From assembly GCF_024623725.1 (NCBI RefSeq), contig NZ_JANKHG010000015.1, positions 22,744-86,743 of the forward strand: DNA of 64,000 bases. Reading direction: 5' to 3'. Below are positions 19,442-27,722 of this stretch, in pieces; positions within the stretch are counted from its first letter, which is position 1, and each line of letters opens with the position of its first letter. The position numbers and the translations under genes were made by a program. Under the pieces are notes generated by a model. That model saw only the letters and a program-made list of their open reading frames with translations. It had not been told where the DNA came from and ran no database searches. Origin of the DNA: Limnobacter parvus (lineage in GTDB: Bacteria; Pseudomonadota; Gammaproteobacteria; Burkholderiales; Burkholderiaceae_B).

Positions 19442-20092
19442 TCAGGCTTCTGTGGTTTTCTCGGCTTGTCTGCGTGCACGTGCCCTGGCCAGTGCGGCTT
19501 GAACCACGGCCTTCTTGGCTGCGGCGTCAGGGCTGGGTGAATCATCAAGCTCATCCAGTTTATGAATGGCTTTGGCTTCAAGGCGCATGGCCTGTTCTTC
19601 TTTTTGGCGTTCCAGGCGAATTTCACGGTTTTGCATGCGTGCGCGTGCAGCGTGTGCCTGGGTTTGATCCCAATCACTGAATTCAGGCAGGAACACCATG
19701 TCGATGCAATCTACAGGACAGGGCGGTATGCACAACTCGCAACCTGTGCATAATTCAGCCAGCACGGCATGCCGGCGCTTGCTGCTGCCCACGATTGCGT
19801 CGACCGGGCATGCTTTAATACACAAGGTGCAGCCAATGCAGTGCTGAGGGTTGATGCTGGCAATGTGTCGCTCGATAGTAATGCCGCAAGCGGGGTCCAC
19901 TGGCTTTTCAGGTTTGTCGAGCAACTTGGATAGTGCCCTGATAGTGGGCTTGCCGCCTGGGGGGCAGCGATTCAAATCAACTTCTTGTTTGGCCAGAGCA
20001 GTGGCGTAAGGCAAGCAGCCCGCAAACCCGCACTGGGTGCATTGGGTTTGTGGCAGCAGGTTGTCTATTTCTTGTACAAGCGCTTCATGCAT
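19442..20092 (-). CDS. rnfB: RnfB-like iron-sulfur electron-transfer protein
   Basis: A 216-residue protein with an N-terminal 4Fe-4S domain (TQCTQCGFAGCLPYA, then RCPPGG) and two bacterial ferredoxin motifs, CIGCTLCIKACPVDAI and CTGCELCIPPCPVDCI. A basic, Ala-rich tail follows. RnfB normally carries an N-terminal hydrophobic anchor and works with RnfACDGE; here the anchor is missing and no other rnf gene is nearby. Soluble orphan RnfB-like proteins are common in betaproteobacteria with unknown partners. The start ATG 20092 overlaps the phaZ stop by eight bases, indicating one transcript. Confidence 0.85.
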   Translation of the reverse strand: MHEALVQEIDNLLPQTQCTQCGFAGCLPYATALAKQEVDLNRCPPGGKPTIRALSKLLDKPEKPVDPACGITIERHIASINPQHCIGCTLCIKACPVDAIVGSSKRRHAVLAELCTGCELCIPPCPVDCIDMVFLPEFSDWDQTQAHAARARMQNREIRLERQKEEQAMRLEAKAIHKLDELDDSPSPDAAAKKAVVQAALARARARRQAEKTTEA

Positions 20093-21320
20093 TCTTGGCG
20101 ATGAATTCACGGATTTTCGGGTAAGTCTTCTCGCGCCAACGGCGACCGCTGAAGATACCATAGTGTCCGCATTCCTTGGCTTCGTAGTGTTCTTTCTTGG
20201 CGGCGGGCAAGTTCTTGCACAAGCCCAAGGCCGCTTTGGTTTGGCCCGGGCCTGAAATATCGTCGAGTTCACCTTCCACAGTCAGCAGCGCCACAGTTTT
20301 TACATCTTCGGGCTTTACCAGCTGTCCGCGAACTTCCCAAGTGCCCATGGGCAAGGCGTGGTCTTGGAACACGGTTTTGATGGTGTCCAAGTAATATTCT
20401 GCGGGCATATCGAGAACGGCATTGTATTCATCGTAGAACTGGCGGTGGCTTTCAGCGCTTTCGCCATCGCCTTCGACCAAGTGCATGTAGAAATCGTAGT
20501 GGCTTTGCGCGTGTTTGTCCGGGTTCATGCTAACGAATCCCAAGTGCTGCAAAAAGCCAGGGTATACGCGGCGCAGGTAACCAGGGTAGGTGTGCGGCAC
20601 GCTGTAGATCACATTGTTTTCAAACCAGGAAAATGGCTTCTTGGTGGCCAGGTTGTTCACTTCAGTCGGGCTTTCACGGGTGTCGATTGGCCCACCCATC
20701 ATGGTCATGCTTTTGGCCTGCTTGGGGTCGTTGTTCGATGCCATCAGTGAAACTGCAGCCATCACTGGCACGGTGGGTTGGCACACTGAAATCAAATGGA
20801 CGTCTGGGCCAAGAAGTTGAATGAATTCAATGCAGTAATGCACATAATCGTCTAGATGAAAAGCACCTTCCGACAATGGCACCATGCGCGCATCTACCCA
20901 ATCGGTGATGTACACATCGTGATCTTGCAGCAGGGTTTTCACTGTATCGCGCAGCAAAGTAGCGTGGTGGCCTGACAAGGGCGCAAACACCAATACTTTG
21001 GGTTGAGGCTTCAGGGGCTTTGATTCCGCAGGTACCATTTTGCGGAAATGAATTAACTTGCAAAAGGGCTTGGTTTCAACAATTTCCTGAATTACCGTTA
21101 CTTCACGGTCACCACATTTCACAATGTTAATGCCGAACTCGGGTTTTTCATATTCCTTACCCAAACGGTACATTAACTCGAAACCAGCGGAAATTCGGCG
21201 GGCCATGGGCATGTGGGCCAGGGGGCTGAATGGGTTGCTGTATAGCTTGGAGCCTGCTTCCGCCCAAATTGTCATTGGGTTGAGAATGGCTCTCTGAAAT
21301 TCGTGCATTTGGTACAGCAT
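20085..21320 (-). CDS. phaZ: Intracellular poly(3-hydroxybutyrate) depolymerase
   Basis: A 411-residue alpha/beta-hydrolase without a signal peptide, of the PhaZ1 type known from Cupriavidus. The nucleophile is Cys180 in HLISVCQPTVPVM, replacing the Ser of ordinary esterases as in that family. Asp in VEGELDDISGPGQT and His in KECGHYGIFSGRRWRE complete the triad. It mobilises stored PHB at the granule surface. The ribosome site GGAGG precedes ATG 21320. It heads a tight operon with rnfB, nth and a FIST gene. An ATTGTC-N7-GACAAT inverted repeat (21346-21364) lies upstream and might be an operator. Confidence 0.93.
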   Translation of the reverse strand: MLYQMHEFQRAILNPMTIWAEAGSKLYSNPFSPLAHMPMARRISAGFELMYRLGKEYEKPEFGINIVKCGDREVTVIQEIVETKPFCKLIHFRKMVPAESKPLKPQPKVLVFAPLSGHHATLLRDTVKTLLQDHDVYITDWVDARMVPLSEGAFHLDDYVHYCIEFIQLLGPDVHLISVCQPTVPVMAAVSLMASNNDPKQAKSMTMMGGPIDTRESPTEVNNLATKKPFSWFENNVIYSVPHTYPGYLRRVYPGFLQHLGFVSMNPDKHAQSHYDFYMHLVEGDGESAESHRQFYDEYNAVLDMPAEYYLDTIKTVFQDHALPMGTWEVRGQLVKPEDVKTVALLTVEGELDDISGPGQTKAALGLCKNLPAAKKEHYEAKECGHYGIFSGRRWREKTYPKIREFIAKNA

Positions 21321-21345
21321 GTGTTGCCTCCGGCTTTATTAGGCG

Positions 21346-21364
21346 ATTGTCTTGATATGACAAT
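21346..21364. promoter_or_regulatory. Operator-like inverted repeat upstream of phaZ
   Basis: ATTGTC, 7-base spacer, GACAAT, 26 bases before the phaZ start. The position in the leader would suit a repressor. No regulator is identified and short repeats arise by chance. Confidence 0.3.
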
Positions 21365-21434
21365 TATGCGTCAGGATACAGACGATTATCTTGCAAACAA
21401 TGCTGCGTTGCAACATGTTTGTATGCGTCTTCAG

Positions 21435-22241
21435 TCACCAATAGTTTTCTACTGCAATTTCGCCCGGGCTGTTGCGGCGCGCAGGCGAGTAGCCTTGGCT
21501 TTTAAGTACCTTGCGGATGTCGGTCACCATTTCAGGGTTACCACAAATCATGAAGCGGCTTCTATCTGTGCTTAAATGCAGGCCAGTGTGTTCGCTGAGC
21601 TGGCCGTTTTCCAACAACATAGTGATGCGTTCGGAGAGGTGACCATGGATTTTTTCGCGGGTGACAACGGGCACATAGAAGAAGCGCTTTTTCACATCAT
21701 CAATCAGTTCGCTGAGCACCGGGTGCTCGGTAAACCCATTGATCATGTCTTGATAAACCAATTCCTCTGCTGTTCGGGCGCTGTGCACCAACACAATGTT
21801 CTCGAACTGCTCCCAGGTTTGTGGGTCGTGCAGTATGGAAAGAAAAGGTGCCAGGCCGGTGCCCGACCCCAGCAGCCACAGGTCATTTCCGGATTCAAAA
21901 CGCGCTGTGGTTAAAAAGCCGAAATTGGTTTTGTCGATGTAAATGGGCGAGCCCACTTCAAGTTGGCTTAGGTGGCTGGTGAATGCGCCGTCAGGTACAA
22001 CGATGGAAAAGAATTCAAGATGTTCATCGTATGGACCTGACACCATGGAGTATGCGCGCCAGATTATTTCTGGCTCACCTGGTAGATTTAACGTGTTGTC
22101 AACGCCGAGCCGGGCGAATTGCCCGGCAGTGAATCGAAACCCGCTTGGGCGGGTGCAAGTGAAGGAAAACAGTTTTCCCGGTACCCACACTTTAAGGCTG
22201 GTGATGGTTTCCCGGGTGTATTTGTCTTCAACTTCACTCAT
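21435..22241 (-). CDS. fpr: Ferredoxin--NADP reductase
   Basis: A 268-residue FAD enzyme of the bacterial FNR type, moving electrons between NADPH and ferredoxin or flavodoxin. FAD-binding RAYSMVSGPYDEHLEFFSI (RxYS motif) near residue 60 and NADP-binding LLGSGTGLAPFLSIL near 120 are clear, and the protein ends in an aromatic VENYW as this class does. The ferredoxin gene fdxA is 32 bases upstream in the same orientation, so the pair may be co-expressed. Confidence 0.92.
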   Translation of the reverse strand: MSEVEDKYTRETITSLKVWVPGKLFSFTCTRPSGFRFTAGQFARLGVDNTLNLPGEPEIIWRAYSMVSGPYDEHLEFFSIVVPDGAFTSHLSQLEVGSPIYIDKTNFGFLTTARFESGNDLWLLGSGTGLAPFLSILHDPQTWEQFENIVLVHSARTAEELVYQDMINGFTEHPVLSELIDDVKKRFFYVPVVTREKIHGHLSERITMLLENGQLSEHTGLHLSTDRSRFMICGNPEMVTDIRKVLKSQGYSPARRNSPGEIAVENYW

Positions 22242-22273
22242 AAAACTGCTCTGGTAAAACCGTCAGGAAGTCA

Positions 22274-22597
22274 TTACTTCTCAAGGTACTGCAATTTGTC
22301 TTTCACGTCTTTCCAGTCGTCCGCATCTGGCAGGTGCGCCTTCATGCGTGTAATGCTTGGCCAGTCTTTGGCCAAATCAACGTTCATTTCAATGAATTTG
22401 ACCTGGTCAGCGGGTACGTCTTCTTCAGCGTAAATCGCGTTCACTGGGCATTCAGGAATACATACTGCGCAGTCGATGCATTCATCGGGGTCGATGACCA
22501 GAAAATTGGGACCTTCGCGGAAACAATCAACTGGGCATACATCCACACAATCGGTGTATTTGCATTTGATGCAGGACTCGGTAACTACGTGTGTCAT
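22274..22597 (-). CDS. fdxA: Seven-iron ferredoxin FdxA
   Basis: A 107-residue ferredoxin with one 3Fe-4S and one 4Fe-4S cluster. Residues 9-24 read [16 protein letters not shown], in which an altered spacing makes the 3Fe site, and the second motif is [16 protein letters not shown]. An acidic C-terminal extension ends KLQYLEK. ATG 22597 is chosen; an upstream extension has no family similarity. It is followed by fpr, its likely reductase. Confidence 0.93.
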   Translation of the reverse strand: MTHVVTESCIKCKYTDCVDVCPVDCFREGPNFLVIDPDECIDCAVCIPECPVNAIYAEEDVPADQVKFIEMNVDLAKDWPSITRMKAHLPDADDWKDVKDKLQYLEK

Positions 22598-22810
22598 GGT
22601 AAGGATGCGTGATTCGACAAGATAACGTCGTATTGTAATCGATTGGAGTGCTTTGCACCTGAGGCCCCACTCGAAATCATTCACTGGCATGGGGCATACC
22701 CTAGGCGTAAGTTCCATCTTGTTTTTCTATAATGGACGCTATGAATCTAGGGTAAGGCGTGATGTTGAACCCCACTTGACAACCACGACTGCCGAATTTA
22801 AAGGTGCACT

Positions 22811-23497
22811 TTGAGCCATTCTTTCAATGACGATGACCTGGACACTTCACAGGCAAGGTCTGAAATTCTGAAGCGAATTCGCAGCCTGCAGTCCAGGCCC
22901 GAAACAATGCATGGCAACGAACTGCGTTTGGCGCAAGATTATTTGGCGCGTAAAACAAGGGGGCCTTTGCCAAAGCCAGTTGAGAACGTGGTGGCGCTGT
23001 TTGAGGAAAAGTCTAAGGGCATGCTGTGCACCGTGCGCCGCGTGAAATCCGAAGCCGAGGCCGCAAATGCCTGCGCCGATTACCTTGCAGAACAGAATTT
23101 GAACGGCACTGTGGCGATATGGCCGGCCTTGAAGCACCTGGACTGGTCGGTGTTAAGCCATGAAAGCCGCTTGGGTGCGCCCACAGGCGACGACTTGATC
23201 GGTATTAGTGCTGTGGCGTGCGCCGTGGCGGAAACCGGCACGCTGGTGTTCGCTAGCAAACCCGATGAGCCCGCCAGTACCCACTTGCTGCCCGAAACCC
23301 ACATTGCGATTGTCCATGAAAGCCAAGTGGTGCACACCATGGAAGATGCTTTTCAGCGATTGCGCGAACAGGGCCGTGTGATGCCACGTGCTTTAAATTT
23401 TGTATCGGGCCCTTCTAGAACCGCAGACATTGAACAGACCATTGTGCTAGGTGCGCATGGACCTTACCGGGTGCATCTTATTCTGGTTGGGAAGTAA
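22811..23497 (+). CDS. lutC: LutC/YkgG-type LUD domain protein
   Basis: A 228-residue protein of the LUD family, which includes LutC, a subunit of the LutABC lactate oxidation complex. The C-terminal core AVAETGTLVFAS, THLLPETHIAIV and the end LVLGAHGPYRVHLILV (here IVLGAHGPYRVHLILV) are typical. It appears to start with TTG 22811 behind AAAGGTG; no early ATG is available. LutA and LutB are not adjacent, but a TRAP binding protein gene follows by one base, pointing to uptake and use of lactate or a keto acid. A TATAAT hexamer at 22728-22733 may be part of its promoter. Confidence 0.85.
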   Translation: MSHSFNDDDLDTSQARSEILKRIRSLQSRPETMHGNELRLAQDYLARKTRGPLPKPVENVVALFEEKSKGMLCTVRRVKSEAEAANACADYLAEQNLNGTVAIWPALKHLDWSVLSHESRLGAPTGDDLIGISAVACAVAETGTLVFASKPDEPASTHLLPETHIAIVHESQVVHTMEDAFQRLREQGRVMPRALNFVSGPSRTADIEQTIVLGAHGPYRVHLILVGK

Positions 23498-23498
23498 T

Positions 23499-24626
23499 AT
23501 GCGCGACGACTCCAGGCGACGCTTTGTTCAAACAGCCTTGGCTGCGGGCGCGGGTGGTGCTTTATCGACAAGCGTCCACGCACAGGCTCCTGCAGTTTCG
23601 AAAACAAGCAGTCCAATTGTTTTTAAGTTTCAAAGCACCTGGCCAACCAAAGACATTTTTAATGAATTTGCGCAGGATTTTGCAAAAAAAGTAAATGACA
23701 TGTCGGGTGGTGAGCTTCGCATCGATGTGTACCCTGCCAATAGCATAGTGAAAGCCTTCGGTATCCAAAATGCGGTGCACAAGGGCCAACTGGATGGTGG
23801 GCATGGCGTACCTACATATTGGCACGACCGCCATGCGGCTTTTTCCTTGTTCGGAAGCGGCCCCAGTTTCGGTATGAGTTCAAATCAAATTTTGGCCTGG
23901 TTCCAATACGGCGGTGGTCAACAGCTTTATGACGAACTGGTGCAAAAAGAGATGAACCTGAATATTCAGGGTTTCATGTATGGACCGTTGACACCACAGC
24001 CACTTGGCTGGTTCAAAAACAGAATTGAAAGTATCAAGGATCTGGAAAACTTGCGTTTTCGCGCTGTTGGTTTGGCTGCTGAGGTGTTCAAAGAATTGGG
24101 ATTGAATACAACGGCGCTGCAACCTGCCGATATTGTGCCTTGGCTCGACAAGGGCTTGATTGATGCAGCGGAATTCAACAACCCTAGTTCAGATCGTGCC
24201 TTGGGGTTTCCCAGTGTGTCGTCAGTGTGCATGATCCGTAGTTTTCATCAAAGCAGTGAAGTGTTTGAAGTCATATTCAATAAACAGCGCTTTGACAGCT
24301 TGCCCTTCGCATTGCGGTCGATTATTCGTTACGCCCTGCAGGCTTCATCAGCCGATTTAAGCTGGAAAGCGTCTGACCGTTTTTCAACCGATTATGAAGA
24401 AATGCGCCGCAAACAGGGCGTGCGCTATTTTATTACCCCCGACGATATTCTGAAAGCCCAGCTAAACGCCTGGAGAAAAATAATCGCGCGCGAATCAGCC
24501 AGTAGCCGAATTTTCAAACGCATTATTGATTCGCAAATGCGGTTTGCAAAACGGGTGGTTGGCTTTGAAATTGATCTTACACCTTCCAATAAAATGGCTT
24601 TCGATTTTTGGTTCTCTACCGTGTAA
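23499..24626 (+). CDS. TRAP transporter substrate-binding protein (DctP family)
   Basis: A 375-residue periplasmic protein with a Tat-type signal (DSRRRFVQTALAAGAGG, cleavage near VHAQA). The mature part is a TRAP/DctP fold: FKFQSTWPTKDIFNEFAQDFA, LRIDVYPANSIVKAFG, LRFRAVGLAAEVFKELG with the conserved carboxylate-binding Arg, and WLDKGLIDAAEFNNP. It resembles the TakP-like keto-acid/lactate branch. The membrane subunits DctQ and DctM are not encoded here, so it is an orphan binding protein. It starts one base after lutC ends, which suggests a lactate or pyruvate-like ligand. Confidence 0.85.
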   Translation: MRDDSRRRFVQTALAAGAGGALSTSVHAQAPAVSKTSSPIVFKFQSTWPTKDIFNEFAQDFAKKVNDMSGGELRIDVYPANSIVKAFGIQNAVHKGQLDGGHGVPTYWHDRHAAFSLFGSGPSFGMSSNQILAWFQYGGGQQLYDELVQKEMNLNIQGFMYGPLTPQPLGWFKNRIESIKDLENLRFRAVGLAAEVFKELGLNTTALQPADIVPWLDKGLIDAAEFNNPSSDRALGFPSVSSVCMIRSFHQSSEVFEVIFNKQRFDSLPFALRSIIRYALQASSADLSWKASDRFSTDYEEMRRKQGVRYFITPDDILKAQLNAWRKIIARESASSRIFKRIIDSQMRFAKRVVGFEIDLTPSNKMAFDFWFSTV

Positions 24627-24676
24627 GCCCGTGCTGGGTTAATATTTAGCAACCACACTTCGAAGAGAAAGAAACC

Positions 24677-24952
24677 ATGTCGGACATTCATGCACGCAAA
24701 GAACACAACATGTCTTTGGAAGAAGCCAAGCAAACTGCTCAAAAACTAGCCGACCAATTGCAGAAGGAATTTCAACTGGACAGCCAGTGGCAGGGCAATA
24801 CGCTGAACTTCACGCGTTCCGGCGTGAAGGGCAAGCTGGATGTGACCGACAAAGACGTGACCGTAGACATTTCCCTGGGCTTTATGTTGAAAGCGTTCAA
24901 GGGAAAAATTCAAACTGAGATCGACAAGAACATCGACAAGATGTTTGCCTGA
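24677..24952 (+). CDS. Polyhydroxyalkanoate granule-region protein
   Basis: A 91-residue protein matching the PHA_gran_rgn family, found with PHA metabolism. Visible are SLEEAKQTAQKLADQLQKEF, a beta strand pair (GNTLNFTRSGVKGKLDVTD) and DISLGFMLKAFKGKIQTEI with a conserved C-terminus. It is preceded by AGAGAAAGAA as ribosome site. Its precise role is unknown; the phaZ gene 3.4 kb away fits a PHB-storing cell. Confidence 0.85.
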   Translation: MSDIHARKEHNMSLEEAKQTAQKLADQLQKEFQLDSQWQGNTLNFTRSGVKGKLDVTDKDVTVDISLGFMLKAFKGKIQTEIDKNIDKMFA

Positions 24953-24969
24953 AACGCGCGGATTGCCCG

Positions 24970-25893
24970 TTAGGCTTTTCGGTTCAGGAAATCTGCCACG
25001 CTGGGGTATCGCAAGCGAAACCCCAGTTTCTTTTGATTCAGCGATTCAATACGCCGTGATTCCGACATGAAGCTCCACATCATAGGGCTGACCATTTGCT
25101 TGACTTGTTCACGCGAAAATCGGGGTGGGCGCGGCAGTTCGAATGCATCGGCCACTAGGTCAAAATAATCGCCCATTTTGCTGGGTTTGGCATCGCAGGC
25201 ATTCACCACATTAAACACGCCCCCTTTGTAATTCACCCAATGGCATAGGCGACCCAAATCAAGTTCATGAATGTGGTTGGACCATGCATCTTCATCGGGC
25301 AACAAGGCGGGGGTGCCGTTTTTCAAGCGATCAATCGGCAAACGTTCATCGCCATAAATGCCAGGGGCACGCAGCAAATGAATATGCACGCCATGTTTCA
25401 AGCCAAGGCGCAGTTGGCTTTCAGCGTGTACGCGCCGCTTGGCCCGGTCCGATTGCGCATTCAGCGGTGTGTACTCATTGATCCACTGGCCTTGCGCATT
25501 GCCATACACACCGGTGGTAGACACATAGCTGATTCGAGGTGCTGGCTTGCCAAAAAGATGCGCGTGCGTGGCAGACCACAGCACGAGTTTTTTTAGTGTG
25601 TTGTCGATGGGTACTGCTGAATTGGGCGGTGCCATCCAGATGATTCGGTGCCCCAGTGAAATCAAGCGCAACAAATCCGCTTTGGAATTCAGGTCAACAG
25701 CCATTGGGCGCGCCTTGTGCGCAACGATGGCACTTCGCTTTGCCGTCGTATCCACCCCGGGGCGGTAAGTGGCTGTAAAATATTGATCTGGATAGGTTTG
25801 CAACAAGACCAAGCCCACTTGCCCACAGCCTGCAATGCATATTTTGCTTTGCCGAAAGCGCCGGGGCAAACTGCGTTTGAAAAATAGCCCCAT
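24970..25893 (-). CDS. NAD(P)-dependent epimerase/dehydratase-like protein
   Basis: A 307-residue Rossmann-fold protein, similar in layout to YeeZ-like SDR proteins. The dinucleotide motif ICIAGCGQVGLVLL (GxGxxG) is near residue 18, YVSTTGVYGN in the middle, and HIHELDLGRLCHWV is a common late SDR motif. A catalytic Tyr-x3-Lys is not obvious; the Tyr of TGVYGN may take that part. ATG 25893 is chosen because it opens the Rossmann domain; the frame reaches 25962 but overlaps the divergent reductase. Substrate unknown. Confidence 0.75.
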   Translation of the reverse strand: MGLFFKRSLPRRFRQSKICIAGCGQVGLVLLQTYPDQYFTATYRPGVDTTAKRSAIVAHKARPMAVDLNSKADLLRLISLGHRIIWMAPPNSAVPIDNTLKKLVLWSATHAHLFGKPAPRISYVSTTGVYGNAQGQWINEYTPLNAQSDRAKRRVHAESQLRLGLKHGVHIHLLRAPGIYGDERLPIDRLKNGTPALLPDEDAWSNHIHELDLGRLCHWVNYKGGVFNVVNACDAKPSKMGDYFDLVADAFELPRPPRFSREQVKQMVSPMMWSFMSESRRIESLNQKKLGFRLRYPSVADFLNRKA

Positions 25894-25923
25894 GGGTTTG
25901 TCGCTGTCACGGAAAGTAGTTTG

Positions 25924-26952
25924 ATGATTCACAACGTAGAAGTTCTTCCCAGTCAAAAACAATTTGAATGCGAGGCCGACGACACGATTTTGTCTGCGGC
26001 ACTGCGCGCAAACGTTATTTTGCCATATGGCTGCAAAGACGGTGCATGTGGTTCATGCAAGGCCGAATTGATTGAGGGGCAGGTTGAATACGGCACTTAT
26101 CAGGCCCGTGCGTTGAGCGAGGAAGAACGCGTGCGCGGTAAAGTGCTGACCTGCTGTGCAAAGCCCTTGAGTCCGATCAAGTTGAAAGTGCGCGAGCTTT
26201 CCGGCCTGGGCGATATTCCGATCAAGAAAATGCCATGCCGTTTGCAAAGCATTGAAAAGCCTGCTGCGGACGTGGCCGTTTTGAAATTGCAGCTGCCTGC
26301 CAACGAGGTATTGCAGTTCAATGCCGGCCAGTACATCGAGTTCATGTTGCGCGATGGCACGCGGCGCAGTTATTCGCTGGCCAATGCGCCTTACCAGGAG
26401 GGTGGCATTGAGTTGCATATTCGGCACATGCCGGGTGGTGTGTTCACCGACCATGTGTTCAGCACCATGAAGGAACGAGAAATTTTGCGTTTTGAAGGGC
26501 CGCTTGGTACCTTCTTTTTGCGAGACGACACCACCAAACCGGTGGTGCTGTTGGCCAGTGGTACCGGTTTTGCGCCAATCAAATCGTTGCTTGAACAAGC
26601 CTTTTTCAAAAACAGCACGCGCGAATTTGTGTTGTATTGGGGGGCACGCACCAAAGCTGATTTGTACATGCAGGCGTTGCCCGAGCAATGGGCGCTGGAA
26701 CACAGCAACTTTAAATTTATACCAGTGTTGTCGGCTGCAACGCCCGACTGCAACTGGCAGGGCCGAACCGGTTTTGTTCATCGTGCCGTGATGGAAGATT
26801 TTCCCGACCTCAGTCAACACCAGGTGTATGCCTGCGGCGCACCGATTGTGATTGAATCGGCACAACGCGATTTCACGGCAGTGTGTGGTTTGCCTGAAGA
26901 TGAGTTTTATGCGGACTCATTTACTTCCATGGCTGATTCAATTGGTACCTGA
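25924..26952 (+). CDS. 2Fe-2S ferredoxin-flavin reductase (CDP-6-deoxy-glucoseen reductase-like)
   Basis: A 342-residue electron-transfer protein. An N-terminal plant-type 2Fe-2S domain has its Cys ligands in GCKDGACGSCKAEL and later LTCCAKPL. It is followed by an FAD-binding barrel (RRSYSLANAP, RxYS motif near residue 155) and an NAD(P)H domain (LLASGTGFAPIKSLLE). This domain order is shared by the AscD/CDP-6-deoxy-glucoseen reductase family and by oxygenase reductases. No oxygenase or sugar gene is next to it, so it is most likely a generic oxidoreductase. Start ATG 25924; TTG 25921 is also in frame. Confidence 0.85.
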   Translation: MIHNVEVLPSQKQFECEADDTILSAALRANVILPYGCKDGACGSCKAELIEGQVEYGTYQARALSEEERVRGKVLTCCAKPLSPIKLKVRELSGLGDIPIKKMPCRLQSIEKPAADVAVLKLQLPANEVLQFNAGQYIEFMLRDGTRRSYSLANAPYQEGGIELHIRHMPGGVFTDHVFSTMKEREILRFEGPLGTFFLRDDTTKPVVLLASGTGFAPIKSLLEQAFFKNSTREFVLYWGARTKADLYMQALPEQWALEHSNFKFIPVLSAATPDCNWQGRTGFVHRAVMEDFPDLSQHQVYACGAPIVIESAQRDFTAVCGLPEDEFYADSFTSMADSIGT

Positions 26953-26960
26953 TTTGTTAC

Positions 26961-27722
26961 CTAAGCGGGCGCTTGCCCCAAGTAGGTTTCACGTATTCTG
27001 GGGTCGTTGATCAGCTTGCTGGCCAGACCGGTGTAGTCGATCAAACCGGAATCCATCACATACGCCCGGTTGGCAATTTGCAGCGCGATGTGCGCGTTTT
27101 GTTCAACCAATAATATGGTCATGCCTTGCAGGTGTACCTGTTGAATCACTTCAAATATTTTTTCAACCATCATGGGTGCCAGCCCCATGCTGGGTTCATC
27201 GAGCAGCAACATGTCGGGTTTGCCTATCAGTGCGCGGGCAATGGCCAGCGTTTGTTGCTCGCCACCGCTGAGTGTTCCTGCAGTCTGGTTGAGCCGTTCT
27301 TTCAGGCGTGGAAAAGTATCTAACAAGTATGCAAGGTCGTTTGCCAAGTCCGCTTTGGATGCTTGTTTTCCCGTGTGGCGGCTGTAGGCACCCAACTCAA
27401 GATTTTCCAGCACAGTCATTCGTGTGAACACGCCGCGGCCCTCGGGTACCAAAGCCATGCCGTGTCGCAATCGCTGGTGTGCGGGCATGTTTAACAAATT
27501 CACATCGTGTTTGAAAAGTGCTTGCTTGGCCTTGAAAGGCAACAGCCCGGCAATTGCTTTCAGTGTGCTGGTTTTGCCCGCACCGTTGCAGCCAATCAGG
27601 CAAACCAGCTCACCCTGTGCTACTTGAATATCGATGCCTTTCACCGCTTGAATACAGCCATAGGCAACACTTAAGCTTTCGATTTGAAGCATTGGGTGCG
27701 TGTGAGTTATCGAGTTAGCCAT
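26961..27722 (-). CDS. livF: Branched-chain amino acid ABC transporter ATPase LivF
   Basis: A 253-residue ABC ATPase. Walker A is GCNGAGKTS, with Cys at the third position of the usual GxNGAGKTT; the signature TLSGGEQQTLAIARAL is intact, and Walker B is MLLLDEPSMGLAP, a LivF hallmark. It couples ATP hydrolysis to uptake through LivHM. The chosen start ATG 27722 overlaps the livG end by eight bases; Met 27692 is an alternative. It is the last gene of livHMGF. Confidence 0.93.
   Translation of the reverse strand: MANSITHTHPMLQIESLSVAYGCIQAVKGIDIQVAQGELVCLIGCNGAGKTSTLKAIAGLLPFKAKQALFKHDVNLLNMPAHQRLRHGMALVPEGRGVFTRMTVLENLELGAYSRHTGKQASKADLANDLAYLLDTFPRLKERLNQTAGTLSGGEQQTLAIARALIGKPDMLLLDEPSMGLAPMMVEKIFEVIQQVHLQGMTILLVEQNAHIALQIANRAYVMDSGLIDYTGLASKLINDPRIRETYLGQAPA

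Noticed and set aside
22728..22733. TATAAT as a lutC promoter
   Set aside because: The hexamer is perfect, but no acceptable -35 lies 16-18 bases upstream, so it is not called as a promoter.
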